This document shows positions 17,204 to 26,070 of a stretch of DNA of 39,685 bases, piece after piece. Each line of letters begins with the position of its first letter. Within the stretch, counting starts at the first letter, position 1. Below the pieces are notes generated by a model. It had not been told where the DNA came from. It saw nothing but the letters and a program-made list of their open reading frames with translations, and ran no database searches. This DNA comes from Candidatus Rifleibacteriota bacterium. GTDB lineage: Bacteria; Muiribacteriota; Ozemobacteria; Ozemobacterales; Ozemobacteraceae. The stretch lies in NCBI GenBank assembly GCA_028689875.1, contig JAQVCG010000012.1, positions 1-39,685 on the forward strand. Direction: 5' to 3'. Position numbers and translations under genes: made by a program.

Positions 17204-17931
17204 TAAAATTTCTCGCGTTTAAGCCTGCTTAAAAATCTGTCCCAGGCGTCAAACCAGTCTTCGGGCAGCATCAGGTGCTCTGAATTTGCGTATTCAAAGT
17301 ATTCTAAATTGTTGGGTTTGGCTTTGTAAATAGAGCGCAGTTTGTCGTAGAAGTTGCGTGTGCCTAAGGCGTTGACTATATGGTCTTTTGTGGCATTTAC
17401 CATGAAAAGCGATGCGGGAAAAACTTCGTCGAGGTGGTCTGCCGGACCGCTCATTTCGGGAATACTGGGGGGTAAGGTGCTGTATCTTCCGGCTCTAAAG
17501 TCGGGGTTTCCCAAAAATGGCGCGAATAAATCGGGCTTGTGCTCTGCTCTAAGGAGGGCAAACGTTGTGTATGCGCCCATCGATATGCCCGTAACGCATA
17601 CTTTTTTACCCACGTCTTTAAAATGCTTTACCAGAACAGATACTTCTTGGGCTTGCTGAAACACACACGAAAGCATCATTTGCTGTTGTTCGCGGCGGTC
17701 AAGTTTTCTTAAAACTTCGAGCCAGCCGTCTTCGCGCGACCCGTGATGAGGCGCATCAACGGCTACTGCAAAGAAGCCTTCTGAGTTGAGTCTTGTTATT
17801 TCTATGACATGCACTTCTTTGGAAACCGCCAAGCCGTGCAAGACAATTACGACCGAATCAGAGCGGGTATCGCCTGCTTGAACTGCCTGTAATATTGTGT
17901 TTTCGTCTAAAAAGTATGTTTCGTTATGCAT
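17203..17931 (-). CDS. alpha/beta hydrolase (dienelactone-hydrolase/esterase-like)
   Basis: A 242-residue alpha/beta hydrolase. It shows V-I-V-L-H-G-L-A with the HG oxyanion loop, A-V-A-V-D-A-P-H-H-G-S-R-E-D typical of the YjfP/prolyl-oligopeptidase-like branch, the nucleophile elbow G-I-S-M-G near residue 118, and a C-terminal E-H-L-M-L-P with the likely catalytic His. No signal peptide, so cytoplasmic. A consensus -10 box (TATAAT on the minus strand at 17969-17974) lies about 38 bases upstream. Substrate unknown; esterase or peptidase activity is a family-level inference. It may simply share transcription with trmO. Confidence 0.8.
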   Translation of the reverse strand: MHNETYFLDENTILQAVQAGDTRSDSVVIVLHGLAVSKEVHVIEITRLNSEGFFAVAVDAPHHGSREDGWLEVLRKLDRREQQQMMLSCVFQQAQEVSVLVKHFKDVGKKVCVTGISMGAYTTFALLRAEHKPDLFAPFLGNPDFRAGRYSTLPPSIPEMSGPADHLDEVFPASLFMVNATKDHIVNALGTRNFYDKLRSIYKAKPNNLEYFEYANSEHLMLPEDWFDAWDRFLSRLKREKF

Positions 17932-17992
17932 TTTAAAGTTTTACCGTTATTTGCTATAGATTTGGTACATTATATCCTATTCGAGCAATTTG

Positions 17993-18001
17993 TGCTACAA
18001 T
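17993..18001 (+). promoter_or_regulatory. extended -10 element upstream of hflX
   Basis: TGC followed directly by TACAAT (17996-18001) forms an extended -10 element; the -35 region is poor. Transcription would begin near 18008. The minus-strand hydrolase promoter overlaps the same 109-base divergent gap. Confidence 0.35.
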
Positions 18002-18040
18002 GCGATTGATCTAAATTTTTGAAAAATAAAAAAGTAAAGT

Positions 18041-19342
18041 ATGAAAGAAAACAACAAAACAAAAACTCATCAAACTAAGGCCGACAACCCGAGAGTATTG
18101 GGTATAGCGGTTCAAAAGCCCGAACAAACAGACAGCGAAACAGAATATTCTTTGGCAGAGCTGAAAGAATTATGCAAAACCCTTGGGGCTGAAATGGTAG
18201 GCAGCATTGTGCAGAAGCGCGAATCTGCTTCCCGGCAAACATATTTCGGAACGGGCAAAATGGAAGAGGTAAAAATCGCGTCGAAGAAAGAAAACGTTGA
18301 GTTTATTGTTTCAGACGATGAGTTGACGGCGCTTCAGATAAAGAACATAGAAATAGCGACTGGGCTTAAAGTAAAAGACCGCACTTCGATTATTTTAGAT
18401 ATTTTTGCGGCGCACGCTTCGACAAAAGAAGGCAAACTGCAAGTAGAACTTGCCATGCATCAATACCAAATGCCGAGATTGATGCGCATGTGGACACACC
18501 TTGAGCGGCAGCGCGGTGGAATCGGGCTTAAAGGTCCGGGTGAAACGCAGCTTGAGACTGACAAGCGTATTTTAACCACAAAAATTAAGAAACTGAATGA
18601 AGAACTTGATAAAATAGCTAAATCGAGGCAGCAGCAAGGCAAAAAACGAATAGACCGGTTTGCACCGCTATTTTCTTTGGTGGGTTACACCAATGCAGGC
18701 AAATCGACTCTTTTGAACGCATTGTCGGGCGGCAGTAAAGTCAAAATGTTTGATGGGCTTTTTACTACGTTAGATCCAACGGCACGGCGAATAGAGCTTT
18801 CTGAAGGCTATTGGTGCATTGTTTCTGATACGGTCGGGTTTATCAGAAAATTGCCTCACAGCTTAGTAAAGGCTTTCCACGCTACTCTTGAGAGTATTGT
18901 GCAGTCCGAAGTCTTGATTATAGTTTGTGATGTGTCAGACCCTTCGTTTAAAGAACAGCTAAAAGCTGTAGATAAAGTTCTGACACAGATTAAGGCGAAT
19001 CACCACGAAAAAATTTATGTTTTCAATAAAATTGATAAAGGTGCCGCAGTCTCTGAAGAATTGCTGGAAGCCTCATACCCCGGCTGTGTGTTTATTTCTG
19101 CCATCGAAAAGACAAATATTGATGCGTTGCTGGGCAAAATTGCCGATATTATGAGGCGAAACAGAGTTTTTATAAACATTAAGCTGCCCTCAAACTCGCC
19201 TTTAATAGGTGAAATAATGTCGTTAGGCAAAGACGTAAAGCAAAGCTGGGAACAAGGATTTGTAGAGATTGCTGCAGAGCTGCCTAAAAATTACGTAGGT
19301 ATGCTTAAAACGACCGGCGCACAATTTCAAGAATTACCTTAA
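18041..19342 (+). CDS. hflX: GTPase HflX (ribosome-splitting factor)
   Basis: A 433-residue translational GTPase that splits stalled ribosomes, especially after heat stress. The N-terminal HflX domain contains T-Y-F-G-T-G-K (67-73), Q-Y-Q-M-P-R-L (141-147) and the glycine-rich G-G-I-G-L-K-G-P-G-E-T-Q-L-E-T-D. The GTPase domain has G1 G-Y-T-N-A-G-K-S (215-222), G3 D-T-V-G (263-266) and G4 N-K-I-D (329-332). The first 35 residues are polar and longer than in many homologues. It has no strong ribosome site. It stands alone in its transcription unit, with a separate promoter before the next gene. Confidence 0.95.
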   Translation: MKENNKTKTHQTKADNPRVLGIAVQKPEQTDSETEYSLAELKELCKTLGAEMVGSIVQKRESASRQTYFGTGKMEEVKIASKKENVEFIVSDDELTALQIKNIEIATGLKVKDRTSIILDIFAAHASTKEGKLQVELAMHQYQMPRLMRMWTHLERQRGGIGLKGPGETQLETDKRILTTKIKKLNEELDKIAKSRQQQGKKRIDRFAPLFSLVGYTNAGKSTLLNALSGGSKVKMFDGLFTTLDPTARRIELSEGYWCIVSDTVGFIRKLPHSLVKAFHATLESIVQSEVLIIVCDVSDPSFKEQLKAVDKVLTQIKANHHEKIYVFNKIDKGAAVSEELLEASYPGCVFISAIEKTNIDALLGKIADIMRRNRVFINIKLPSNSPLIGEIMSLGKDVKQSWEQGFVEIAAELPKNYVGMLKTTGAQFQELP

Positions 19343-19348
19343 GTGCTC

Positions 19349-19376
19349 TTGACTTAATATATCAATGATATAGAAT
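19349..19376 (+). promoter_or_regulatory. promoter placed for a possibly leaderless mRNA
   Basis: TTGACT (19349-19354), a 16-base spacer and TAGAAT (19371-19376). The ATG of the following gene is at 19383, 6 bases past the -10 box, so transcription should begin at or next to the start codon. No Shine-Dalgarno sequence is present. Confidence 0.5.
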
Positions 19377-19382
19377 AGCAGT

Positions 19383-21653
19383 ATGGAAGAAAAACAAAAC
19401 GAACAATCAAAATTAGAAAAGTGGCTATACAATGCGGTAGATGCCATGTTCTGGGCAATAGACGAAACTGCCCGATGGTGGGAAATCGGAAGAATACTGA
19501 TTAAAATCAAAAATCTTAGGCGCAGTCAATATGCGCTTGTTAAGAAGCTTTCTGCTACAAATTGTTCGCCCGAAGAATCAGAAAACCTGCAGGCGGATAT
19601 TAAAAATTTGAATGAACTGCTCAACTCTCTTTATGCAAAAGAAGAGTTTTTGCGAAGCAAATGTTTTTCGTATTTACCTCTAATCGTGTTTGCGTTTTTT
19701 GCAGTAATTTTTATGTATGGAATTTTAAACATACACCCGGCAAATAATTTCTTGCCTCACAAAGAGGCAGATGCAGCTAAATTTGGCGGCCAAATCAGTC
19801 GTGTAAGAGACTTGCCTTTTATGGGCCACTCGGTAATTACATCGGCAAAATGGTTTAACAACAACCTTTATGTTGGTGGTGACGGTGGCTTGACAGTAAT
19901 CGACACTACAACGGCAATTGCAACCCGCACAACTGAACTGCCGAATGACTTTTTTGTAAGAGACCTCGAAATAGAGTCTGACAAAATGTTCATAGCAGGT
20001 TTTTCGGGCATTTATGTCTTAGAAAACACCATTCTGCGCAATTTTTACCCAAATGGTGAATTGCCCGAAAAGTTAATCAACTCTATAGCAGTGGGTGTAG
20101 GAAACAATCTTTTGATCGGGACTGTCGGGCGCGGCCTTTTAAGGGGCACTGCCTCAAAAGTGGTTTACTCGCATGGTACCCAAAAACACTCTGTAAAAGA
20201 CTTCGGCAGGCAGGGCAACGAGCTTTGGCTGATGTGTGAGGACGAAATTCTGACCGGAAGAGGCGACAGCTTTAAACCTCTGAATCTGCAAATTTTGGCC
20301 GGCCGAAAACTGTTGTGCATGGAAACAACAGAAAAAGTTGTTTACGTTGGAACAGAGCAGGGCGTTGTAGCAGGTTACAGAAATGCCCGAAATCAGGTTT
20401 GGACAATCCTTTCAGCCGGTAAACCCGGTCACATTAATGATATAGTTGTTTCGGGCGATATTCTTTTTGTGGGCTCAGACGAGGGAGTTTTTAGATTTTC
20501 TAAGGGAAGAATGGATCGCTTGTCTGCAGTGCCGTGCAATGTCTTAGCGGTATGCGATAATTTCTTGGCCGCGGTAAATAAAAATTCGATCATGCTCTTT
20601 GAGTTTAGCCCGGCTCCGGGTGAACAACCTTCTTATATGGCTCCGGTGCCCGAAATTGGTACCTATACGCCAATTTTGCCCATTATGCCGCAGTTGCCTC
20701 AAACACGGCTACAATACGGCAGACTGCCCGATTTCGGGCTGTTAGAAAGCGACGACAAAACACCGTTGGTTCAGTCTTCATTGGCAAGTGATACGCCTGA
20801 TATTGAAAACGAAAAACAAGAAATTAAGCCTTTTGTAAAGCTTCCGGCAGAGTTGCAAAAGCCGCTGTTTACAAATATTATTGAAACAGAAAAACATTAT
20901 CTGTTGGCAACCGAAAACAGGGGTGTTTGGGCTTATTCAGATAATAAATGGATCTCTGTATCCGGAGTTGAAAAACCCGGAATCTCTGCTTTGGCAAAGA
21001 ATAAGAGTAAAGAATACGCTTATGGCGACGGGGCAGGCATATTTGAAATCAATGAGCTTACGGCCCATAAAATTATAGATGAAAACGAAACCAAAAACAT
21101 TGTCAGTTTGCATGCAGAAGCCGACGGGACATTGCTTTTGCTTTTTAACAACGGCTTAATTAAAAAATATATTAATGGCAGATTGAGTGATTTTTCTAAC
21201 ATACCCAAAGAATTGGCAGATCAATACAGTTACCTTTGTAAAATTGCCGACAAATATTTGGTTGTAACAGATATGGGTATACTTACTTACTCTCAGGGCA
21301 AGGCTTGGAATCTTATGTATTTTAAGGGCAGCACCGAGAATGCAAAAGTAGCTTCAAGTGTTCAGGGAAATAACTCAAATTTGTATACGGCATTGAGCGA
21401 CGGAAGAATATTCGAATATAAAAACGAAAAGCTCGAGTTTTTGGGGGTCATAACAGACCAGCCGGTTGCAATGAACTTTTCGGCTCTTCTGTGGGTGGCG
21501 GCAAAAGAAGGGTTATTCTTTCTTGAAAACAACGGTTTTGTGCAAACGCCCTTGCGCACCGACGACAAGATAATTGGGGCTTTCCCCACAAAAAATAACA
21601 CTTCTATTCTTGTGTTTACAGGTTCCGGTGTAAAAATTCTTTCTGATAGGTAA
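19383..21653 (+). CDS. membrane-anchored beta-propeller protein of unknown function
   Basis: A 756-residue protein in three parts: a cytoplasmic helical N-terminus (1-92, probably coiled coil, rich in K/E/N), one membrane helix (about 95-117), and a large extracytoplasmic part. The latter is built of short beta strands with repeated phrases such as L-Y-V-G-G-D-G-G-L, M-F-I-A-G-F-S-G-I-Y-V-L, V-Y-V-G-T-E-Q-G-V and I-L-F-V-G-S-D-E-G-V-F. This is the pattern of ligand-sensing propellers (two-component-regulator-propeller type), about 40-50 residues per blade. A Pro-rich hinge (about 415-450) divides two propellers. No kinase or output domain follows. A sensory or scaffolding role is possible; I do not recognise the gene. 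Confidence 0.7.
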   Translation: MEEKQNEQSKLEKWLYNAVDAMFWAIDETARWWEIGRILIKIKNLRRSQYALVKKLSATNCSPEESENLQADIKNLNELLNSLYAKEEFLRSKCFSYLPLIVFAFFAVIFMYGILNIHPANNFLPHKEADAAKFGGQISRVRDLPFMGHSVITSAKWFNNNLYVGGDGGLTVIDTTTAIATRTTELPNDFFVRDLEIESDKMFIAGFSGIYVLENTILRNFYPNGELPEKLINSIAVGVGNNLLIGTVGRGLLRGTASKVVYSHGTQKHSVKDFGRQGNELWLMCEDEILTGRGDSFKPLNLQILAGRKLLCMETTEKVVYVGTEQGVVAGYRNARNQVWTILSAGKPGHINDIVVSGDILFVGSDEGVFRFSKGRMDRLSAVPCNVLAVCDNFLAAVNKNSIMLFEFSPAPGEQPSYMAPVPEIGTYTPILPIMPQLPQTRLQYGRLPDFGLLESDDKTPLVQSSLASDTPDIENEKQEIKPFVKLPAELQKPLFTNIIETEKHYLLATENRGVWAYSDNKWISVSGVEKPGISALAKNKSKEYAYGDGAGIFEINELTAHKIIDENETKNIVSLHAEADGTLLLLFNNGLIKKYINGRLSDFSNIPKELADQYSYLCKIADKYLVVTDMGILTYSQGKAWNLMYFKGSTENAKVASSVQGNNSNLYTALSDGRIFEYKNEKLEFLGVITDQPVAMNFSALLWVAAKEGLFFLENNGFVQTPLRTDDKIIGAFPTKNNTSILVFTGSGVKILSDR

Positions 21654-21715
21654 ATATTACGGTTTACATGAAAGGATGCCGATAAGTAAATACAGATACT
21701 TTATTGGAAAAGATT

Positions 21716-22102
21716 ATGTCAAAAGAATACCTACCGGTTTTTGCTGAGGAAATTTTTATCGTCAACCTATACGGAACAGACGAAGAACTTGATGAGTTCA
21801 ATTTACTCATAGAGGCGCCTCAGGTCGAAAAGAACCTAATGTCTATGGCCCTGTTGATTGAAGAAATCAAACGCAGAAATTTGCTCAAAATAACGTGGCA
21901 ATGCTGTTGGCGATGCAGATATTATATGAACTGCAAAATAAATTGGTATAGAGGCGAACGAAACATTCAGGCTCGTAACTGTTGCACTTATTGCCAAAAT
22001 TTTTGGGAGTGCCATAAAAAATTTACAGAAGAAAACCGAGATTTCGACCCGGAAGAAGGCTTAGCACTGTGCAGAAAAAGAAACAATACTTTAGACCTTT
22101 AA
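21716..22102 (+). CDS. Cys-rich small protein with tandem CCx2Cx5C motifs
   Basis: A 128-residue soluble protein from ATG 21716 (an in-frame TTG at 21704 would add four residues). The first 58 residues are acidic and helical. The second half carries two copies of the same cysteine pattern: C63 C64 x2 C67 x5 C73 and C89 C90 x2 C93 x5 C99, each rich in aromatic residues, plus Cys119. Eight evenly arranged cysteines suggest two zinc or iron-sulfur sites or one symmetrical metal-binding domain. I do not recognise the family. Its last 34 bases overlap the start of the next gene, implying joint expression with the outer-membrane-like protein. Confidence 0.6.
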   Translation: MSKEYLPVFAEEIFIVNLYGTDEELDEFNLLIEAPQVEKNLMSMALLIEEIKRRNLLKITWQCCWRCRYYMNCKINWYRGERNIQARNCCTYCQNFWECHKKFTEENRDFDPEEGLALCRKRNNTLDL

Positions 22103-22827
22103 AATACATAAAACCTTTATTACCTGCATTTTTCATATTATTGATAGCCTCGGCTGCGCAATGTGCCGGACTCTCGTATCAAGGGCCCACCGGGTTTATT
22201 ATGACGCCTTCTCATTTGACTGTTCCCGAAAAACAGGTTGATATGGCGATTCACACAAGAATGTATAATGTTTCGAAAGATTCAAAAGATGGAATGCTGA
22301 CTTCAATGGCACTCACTTTTTCACCTTTTAGAAATGCCGAATTCGGTGTACAGAAAACAATTGATTCAGAAGCAAACGCTCACGACCCCGACCCAACGTT
22401 AAATTTTAAAATACTTTTGCCTCCTATCGGTGAAGGCGAATTTTCGCAGATTGCTTTTGGCGGAGTTTTTGATACAAATCCCAACAACTACCACACTCTT
22501 TACTTGTCGGTAGGCGGACTTGGTATTGGCTGGAACTTCGGCGGAAACCCGGGCGGTATGGCTAATTATGGTAAATTTGATAAGGGCTCTGACAAACCTG
22601 AATCTATAATGCTGCTGATAGGCGCTGAGCTTCCCGAAAGAGTTGCAGGTGAAAGAGGCTATAAGAGCCGATACTATATCGATTACAATGGCGACGTTTT
22701 TTCGTTGGGTTGGCGTTACAGCTCACATAGGGGCTTTTGGGTTGAAGCCGCAGTTCAGAGCAAAACCTCATACGATGATTTCTACGACTATAAGCCATTA
22801 GTAATAGGGTTAGGCGCAAACTTCTAA
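22069..22827 (+). CDS. exported outer-membrane beta-barrel-like protein (YjbH-like)
   Basis: A 252-residue protein with a signal peptide at about 1-33 (basic start, hydrophobic core, A-Q-C-A end), followed by alternating beta strands and a C-terminal phenylalanine, typical of outer-membrane barrels. The phrase G-x-T-G-x-I-x-T-P right after the signal resembles YjbH-like proteins, in which family the sequence G-x-x-G-x-x-x-T-P is common. It starts at GTG, with AAGAAGG about 10 bases upstream, inside the preceding gene (34-base overlap). The GTG start is needed to supply the basic part of the signal peptide. The barrel assignment is by pattern, not by alignment. Confidence 0.6.
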   Translation: MQKKKQYFRPLKYIKPLLPAFFILLIASAAQCAGLSYQGPTGFIMTPSHLTVPEKQVDMAIHTRMYNVSKDSKDGMLTSMALTFSPFRNAEFGVQKTIDSEANAHDPDPTLNFKILLPPIGEGEFSQIAFGGVFDTNPNNYHTLYLSVGGLGIGWNFGGNPGGMANYGKFDKGSDKPESIMLLIGAELPERVAGERGYKSRYYIDYNGDVFSLGWRYSSHRGFWVEAAVQSKTSYDDFYDYKPLVIGLGANF

Positions 22828-22830
22828 CAG

Positions 22831-23388
22831 TCAGATGTAGGATAAACGCCAGGCAATTATATAAAGAACTATAGCACCTGCAGTTTCAACACGTTTTCCA
22901 AAGTGGCAAGACAATTTTTTGCCCAATTTAAGGCCGGTGTAAGTCATTAACGAAGCCATAATTCCAATAATGACAGAAATTAAAAATGGCTCCATCTTTG
23001 CAATGCCCATACCAAAGCCGACTCCAAGGGCGTCAATGCTTGTCGCAACAGATAAACCTAACAATGCCAACCCTTTAGTTTGGTCTTTACGACATACTTC
23101 GTCGTTCTCACATTCGTTTTTTAAGCTTTCGATAAGCATGTTGGTTGCAATGATTGCCATTAAACCGCACGCCAGCCAATGATCGTAGTTCTTTATTATT
23201 TCGTAAATTGATTTACCTACAAACCAACCTATGATTGGCATAAAAAACTGAAATAATCCGAAACTGACCCAAACTCTTATACGACCTCGCTTGTCGGGGT
23301 TACAGGTGCCTAAGGCCATTCCGACTGCAAATGCGTCGCATCCTAAGGCAAAACCCGCTCCTATTCCGAATATTATTTTTTCCAACAT
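22831..23388 (-). CDS. mntP: manganese efflux pump MntP
   Basis: An inner-membrane protein of six helices that exports Mn(II). Conserved acidic motifs sit in helix 1 (G-C-D-A-F-A-V-G-M-A-L-G) and in the second half (A-T-S-I-D-A-L-G-V-G-F-G-M-G), reflecting the internal duplication of the family. ATG at 23388 has AAGGG 7 bases upstream and gives 185 residues, the usual size; an upstream in-frame ATG at 23421 lacks such a site. A cytoplasmic loop with Cys residues (E-C-E-N-D-E-V-C) is unremarkable. I looked for a yybP-ykoY manganese riboswitch upstream and did not see one. It converges with the preceding gene with only 3 bases between. Confidence 0.92.
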   Translation of the reverse strand: MLEKIIFGIGAGFALGCDAFAVGMALGTCNPDKRGRIRVWVSFGLFQFFMPIIGWFVGKSIYEIIKNYDHWLACGLMAIIATNMLIESLKNECENDEVCRKDQTKGLALLGLSVATSIDALGVGFGMGIAKMEPFLISVIIGIMASLMTYTGLKLGKKLSCHFGKRVETAGAIVLYIIAWRLSYI

Positions 23389-23540
23389 AAAATCACCCTT
23401 TTTAAGGGCAAATTCTAACATAAACCTGCCAAAAACAACACATAAAAATGTCGTAGTTTAACTGGATAAGTTTGTACATTTGTGATATTATCATTTCCGT
23501 TGAAACACTTTCACTAAAACAGATAAAGCCGAGGGAGAAA

Positions 23541-23936
23541 ATGGTTAAAAATCCTCTACTGCAAAAATGGGAAGACAAGCTTCAGACTATTTTTGACAGA
23601 ATAGACCATCGACTCGAAGAAAAATACGGTGATATGTTTCCTTTGTCGCCTAATCGACCTGCATGCGGAAAAGGTGTAACTCCTGATGCTGACGGTTTAT
23701 TCGACTTAGGGGTGTCATTCAGTGTCGGTTTGATTTCGAAGCTCGGGCCCGGTTATGTGTTTAGAGTTAAGTTAGCTACGCCGGCTAAAGTCCCCGAACA
23801 TTTTATCGAAAAAGTCGAAGATGAAGTGGTTGAAATGCTTACCGCCGAGCTGCCGAAAGAGTTTCCGGGCAAAGACTTAAAAGTTTCGAGAGATGGTAAG
23901 GTTTATAAAATACATGGTGACCTTGACCTTAACTAA
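23541..23936 (+). CDS. small conserved-looking protein of unknown function
   Basis: A 131-residue soluble protein. ATG at 23541 has a strong GAGGGAG ribosome site. The first 30 residues are helical and charged (W-E-D-K-L-Q-T-I-F-D-R-I). A central motif, P-A-C-G-K-G-V-T-P-D-A-D-G-L-F-D-L-G, is followed by beta strands (F-S-V-G-L; Y-V-F-R-V-K-L) and an acidic helix (V-E-D-E-V-V-E-M-L). The last segment, V-Y-K-I-H-G-D-L-D-L, is another strand. I do not recognise the family. It is monocistronic, with a strong terminator directly after it and mntP divergent before it. Confidence 0.65.
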   Translation: MVKNPLLQKWEDKLQTIFDRIDHRLEEKYGDMFPLSPNRPACGKGVTPDADGLFDLGVSFSVGLISKLGPGYVFRVKLATPAKVPEHFIEKVEDEVVEMLTAELPKEFPGKDLKVSRDGKVYKIHGDLDLN

Positions 23937-23968
23937 TAGCCCTGAACAAGGGAAGGAATAATTGAATT

Positions 23969-24001
23969 GGGGCGGGACCGAAAAAGTCTCGCTCCTTTTT
24001 T
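23969..24001 (+). terminator. Rho-independent terminator
   Basis: GGGGCGGGAC (23969-23978) pairs with GTCTCGCTCC (23986-23995), a 10-bp stem with two G-T pairs and a 7-base loop, followed by six T. It ends the small gene before the YitT gene. Confidence 0.85.
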
Positions 24002-24069
24002 CAAAAAGGCGAAAGTTTTGAAGTTGAGCGTCTTGCAAATGAACGGCCCACAAACGAATGGAGAAAAAA

Positions 24070-25020
24070 ATGGGAAACAGCATTAATAGAGATAACAACT
24101 TTTCGTCTTGGGTATTCGTAACTCTAGGCACAATATTAAGTGCTATCGGTTATGTTATTTTCATACTTCCTTTACATCTTTTTGAGGGCGGTGTAACCGG
24201 CCTAGGCATAATTGTTGCAAAATTTTTGGGTAAAATATTCGCTGACGGCAAAATGCTGCCTATAACAGGTAGTGTTTCGTGGGCTTTAACAATTTTAATT
24301 TTTGCTATAGCGGTAAAAATCTTAGGGCGCTCATTTGGGGCTAAATCTGTATATGCGACAACGCTTTTATATTTTTTGATGGACGGGCTGCTTTGGTTTT
24401 TGCAGACAAACGGATATGATGCCAAGATATTCGAGCTTTTCTCGAACGATTTATTGGTTGCGGCAATATATGGCGCGCTATCTATCGGAATCGGCATGGC
24501 GATTGTCTTTAACGAGGGCGCGGCAACGGGCGGCGGTGATGCGTTTTGTCAGATAATAAAAAAGAAGTTTCATATTCAAATCGGTAAAACCATGCTGGTT
24601 ACCGACTCTGTGGTTTTAACCATCGGCTTTTTTACTTTTGACGACCATATGGCCGGCTTTAAAACTATGATGTATTCGTTTATATACATATTTATCTGCA
24701 CCCAAGTGCTTGACACCGTTTTGAACGGCTTCAAAGCGAATCAGCTTGTAGTAATAAACACAGGCAAGCCCGATGAGCTAAAAGAAGCTATTCTAGAGTA
24801 TATTCCCACCGGAGTCACCGAATACAAGGCAGTTGGTGGTTTTAGCTACAAAGAACGAACAATTCTTGAGACCGTTATTTCGAAAAAGCGCGCTCCCGAG
24901 CTTAAGCGCATAATAAGTGAGTTTGACCCCGATGCGTTTGTAATAATTCAAAACACTGCACAAGTTTACGGGCCGGGCTTTGACGAGCTTCCTAAGGCAG
25001 CTTCAAAAAAGCAGTCTTAG
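24070..25020 (+). CDS. YitT family membrane protein (YitT + DUF2179)
   Basis: A 316-residue inner-membrane protein with about five hydrophobic segments in the first 210 residues and a C-terminal soluble DUF2179-type domain. Family markers are G-G-V-T-G-L-G-I-I after the first helix, F-N-E-G-A-A-T-G-G-G-D, V-V-I-N-T-G-K-P-D-E-L and Y-K-E-R-T-I-L-E-T-V-I-S-K. ATG at 24070 is preferred over ATG 24058, because GGAG lies 6 bases before it whereas the earlier ATG has no ribosome site. Substrate is unknown for the family. Its end overlaps the convergent P-loop gene by 4 bases. Confidence 0.88.
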   Translation: MGNSINRDNNFSSWVFVTLGTILSAIGYVIFILPLHLFEGGVTGLGIIVAKFLGKIFADGKMLPITGSVSWALTILIFAIAVKILGRSFGAKSVYATTLLYFLMDGLLWFLQTNGYDAKIFELFSNDLLVAAIYGALSIGIGMAIVFNEGAATGGGDAFCQIIKKKFHIQIGKTMLVTDSVVLTIGFFTFDDHMAGFKTMMYSFIYIFICTQVLDTVLNGFKANQLVVINTGKPDELKEAILEYIPTGVTEYKAVGGFSYKERTILETVISKKRAPELKRIISEFDPDAFVIIQNTAQVYGPGFDELPKAASKKQS

Positions 25021-26066
25021 GTATTTTCAGAGCCTAAAACGTCGAAAACAGGCACCTTAACTTGTTTTTGCATTTCTGTGAGCAGTTCTTGAGCGTTTAA
25101 AACGAAACCTTTCGGCGAAAACGGGTTTATTGTAACGGCAATAAGATTTAAACTCTTTAATGTTTTAAGAGAAGCGTTTCTTCTTTTTAATTCAGTATAT
25201 TGAGCAGGGGAAATTAAAAATCTTGTTCCATCTAATGCGCCAATTGTCAGGGTATCGAGTTTTTTTACTTTATTTAAGAACCTATTCATAAACAGATTTG
25301 AGACAACGCCTGAAAAAAGTGCGAGGCTTTTTTTATTCGTTTTGTTATTAAGAACATGAGATGCTAACAGATCGGCAGAAAGCTCGTCGAGAGCGTTAAA
25401 CGAATCTGTTATTTTGCAGTTTTCATCGTATATAAAACAATCGTTTGCTTCATTTCTCTCTGTTTCGCTTTTTATGCTGATTTGCGGACAATCTAAGACA
25501 GGCAGATTTAACAGCTCGACAAAGTGTGTCGTTTCAAATACAATTCTAGAGATGTCGTGTGAAAAAGATGCGCCGGCAGCCAGAATACATGCATCAGACA
25601 AAGCAATTGCAGCAGTTGATTTTCTTTGTGCTGCTCCGTCTATAAAGATTTTTTCGGCCTTGTATTCGTAAAAAAGCTTTATTACTTTTGCCATTCCTTT
25701 GGTGGCAGAGGGGCCTGCTAAACGGGCGTAACCATCACTTAAAGCTCTTAAAAGAATAACTTCGCCTAATGGTGTGTAAAGGCCGGTAAAACATAATAAC
25801 TCACGCGTAAAATCACATTTTGATAATAGTCCCGCTGCCGTTGCCACAAGGGTTCCGGCAGAAACATAAACTGATGGTTTCGGGGTTTGAGTTACTAAGT
25901 CGGTATCTTCGCCGTCATAGCCAATTGAAGTTACAGCTTTGGTATAGGTATGATTTTTAGAGAGCAGGCTTTGCAAAACTGTAGTTTTGCCGCTGTTTTT
26001 TTCAAGTCCTATTATTGAAAAGCATTTTAAAGCCGGGTTGTTATAAACTAAATCGCATAAAGTCAT
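25017..26066 (-). CDS. P-loop NTPase of unknown function
   Basis: A 349-residue soluble protein. Near the N-terminus, I-I-G-L-E-K-N-S-G-K-T-T-V-L is a Walker A-type loop, followed by T-S-I-G-Y-D-G-E-D, the kind of strand found in MinD/CobQ-like ATPases. A possible Walker B strand is E-K-I-F-I-D-G-A-A (about 144-152), leading into a helical region. The C-terminal 100 residues lack recognisable motifs. It lies 4 bases downstream of the Gate-domain transporter, with the M18 peptidase further upstream, so the three probably form one operon concerned with amino acid or peptide use. The function is not recognised, and the operon logic is inferred. Confidence 0.6.
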   Translation of the reverse strand: MTLCDLVYNNPALKCFSIIGLEKNSGKTTVLQSLLSKNHTYTKAVTSIGYDGEDTDLVTQTPKPSVYVSAGTLVATAAGLLSKCDFTRELLCFTGLYTPLGEVILLRALSDGYARLAGPSATKGMAKVIKLFYEYKAEKIFIDGAAQRKSTAAIALSDACILAAGASFSHDISRIVFETTHFVELLNLPVLDCPQISIKSETERNEANDCFIYDENCKITDSFNALDELSADLLASHVLNNKTNKKSLALFSGVVSNLFMNRFLNKVKKLDTLTIGALDGTRFLISPAQYTELKRRNASLKTLKSLNLIAVTINPFSPKGFVLNAQELLTEMQKQVKVPVFDVLGSENT

Positions 26067-26070
26067 TTTT

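Noticed and set aside
23389..23540. yybP-ykoY-type manganese riboswitch before mntP
   Set aside because: The leader is short and I see none of the conserved loop sequences.
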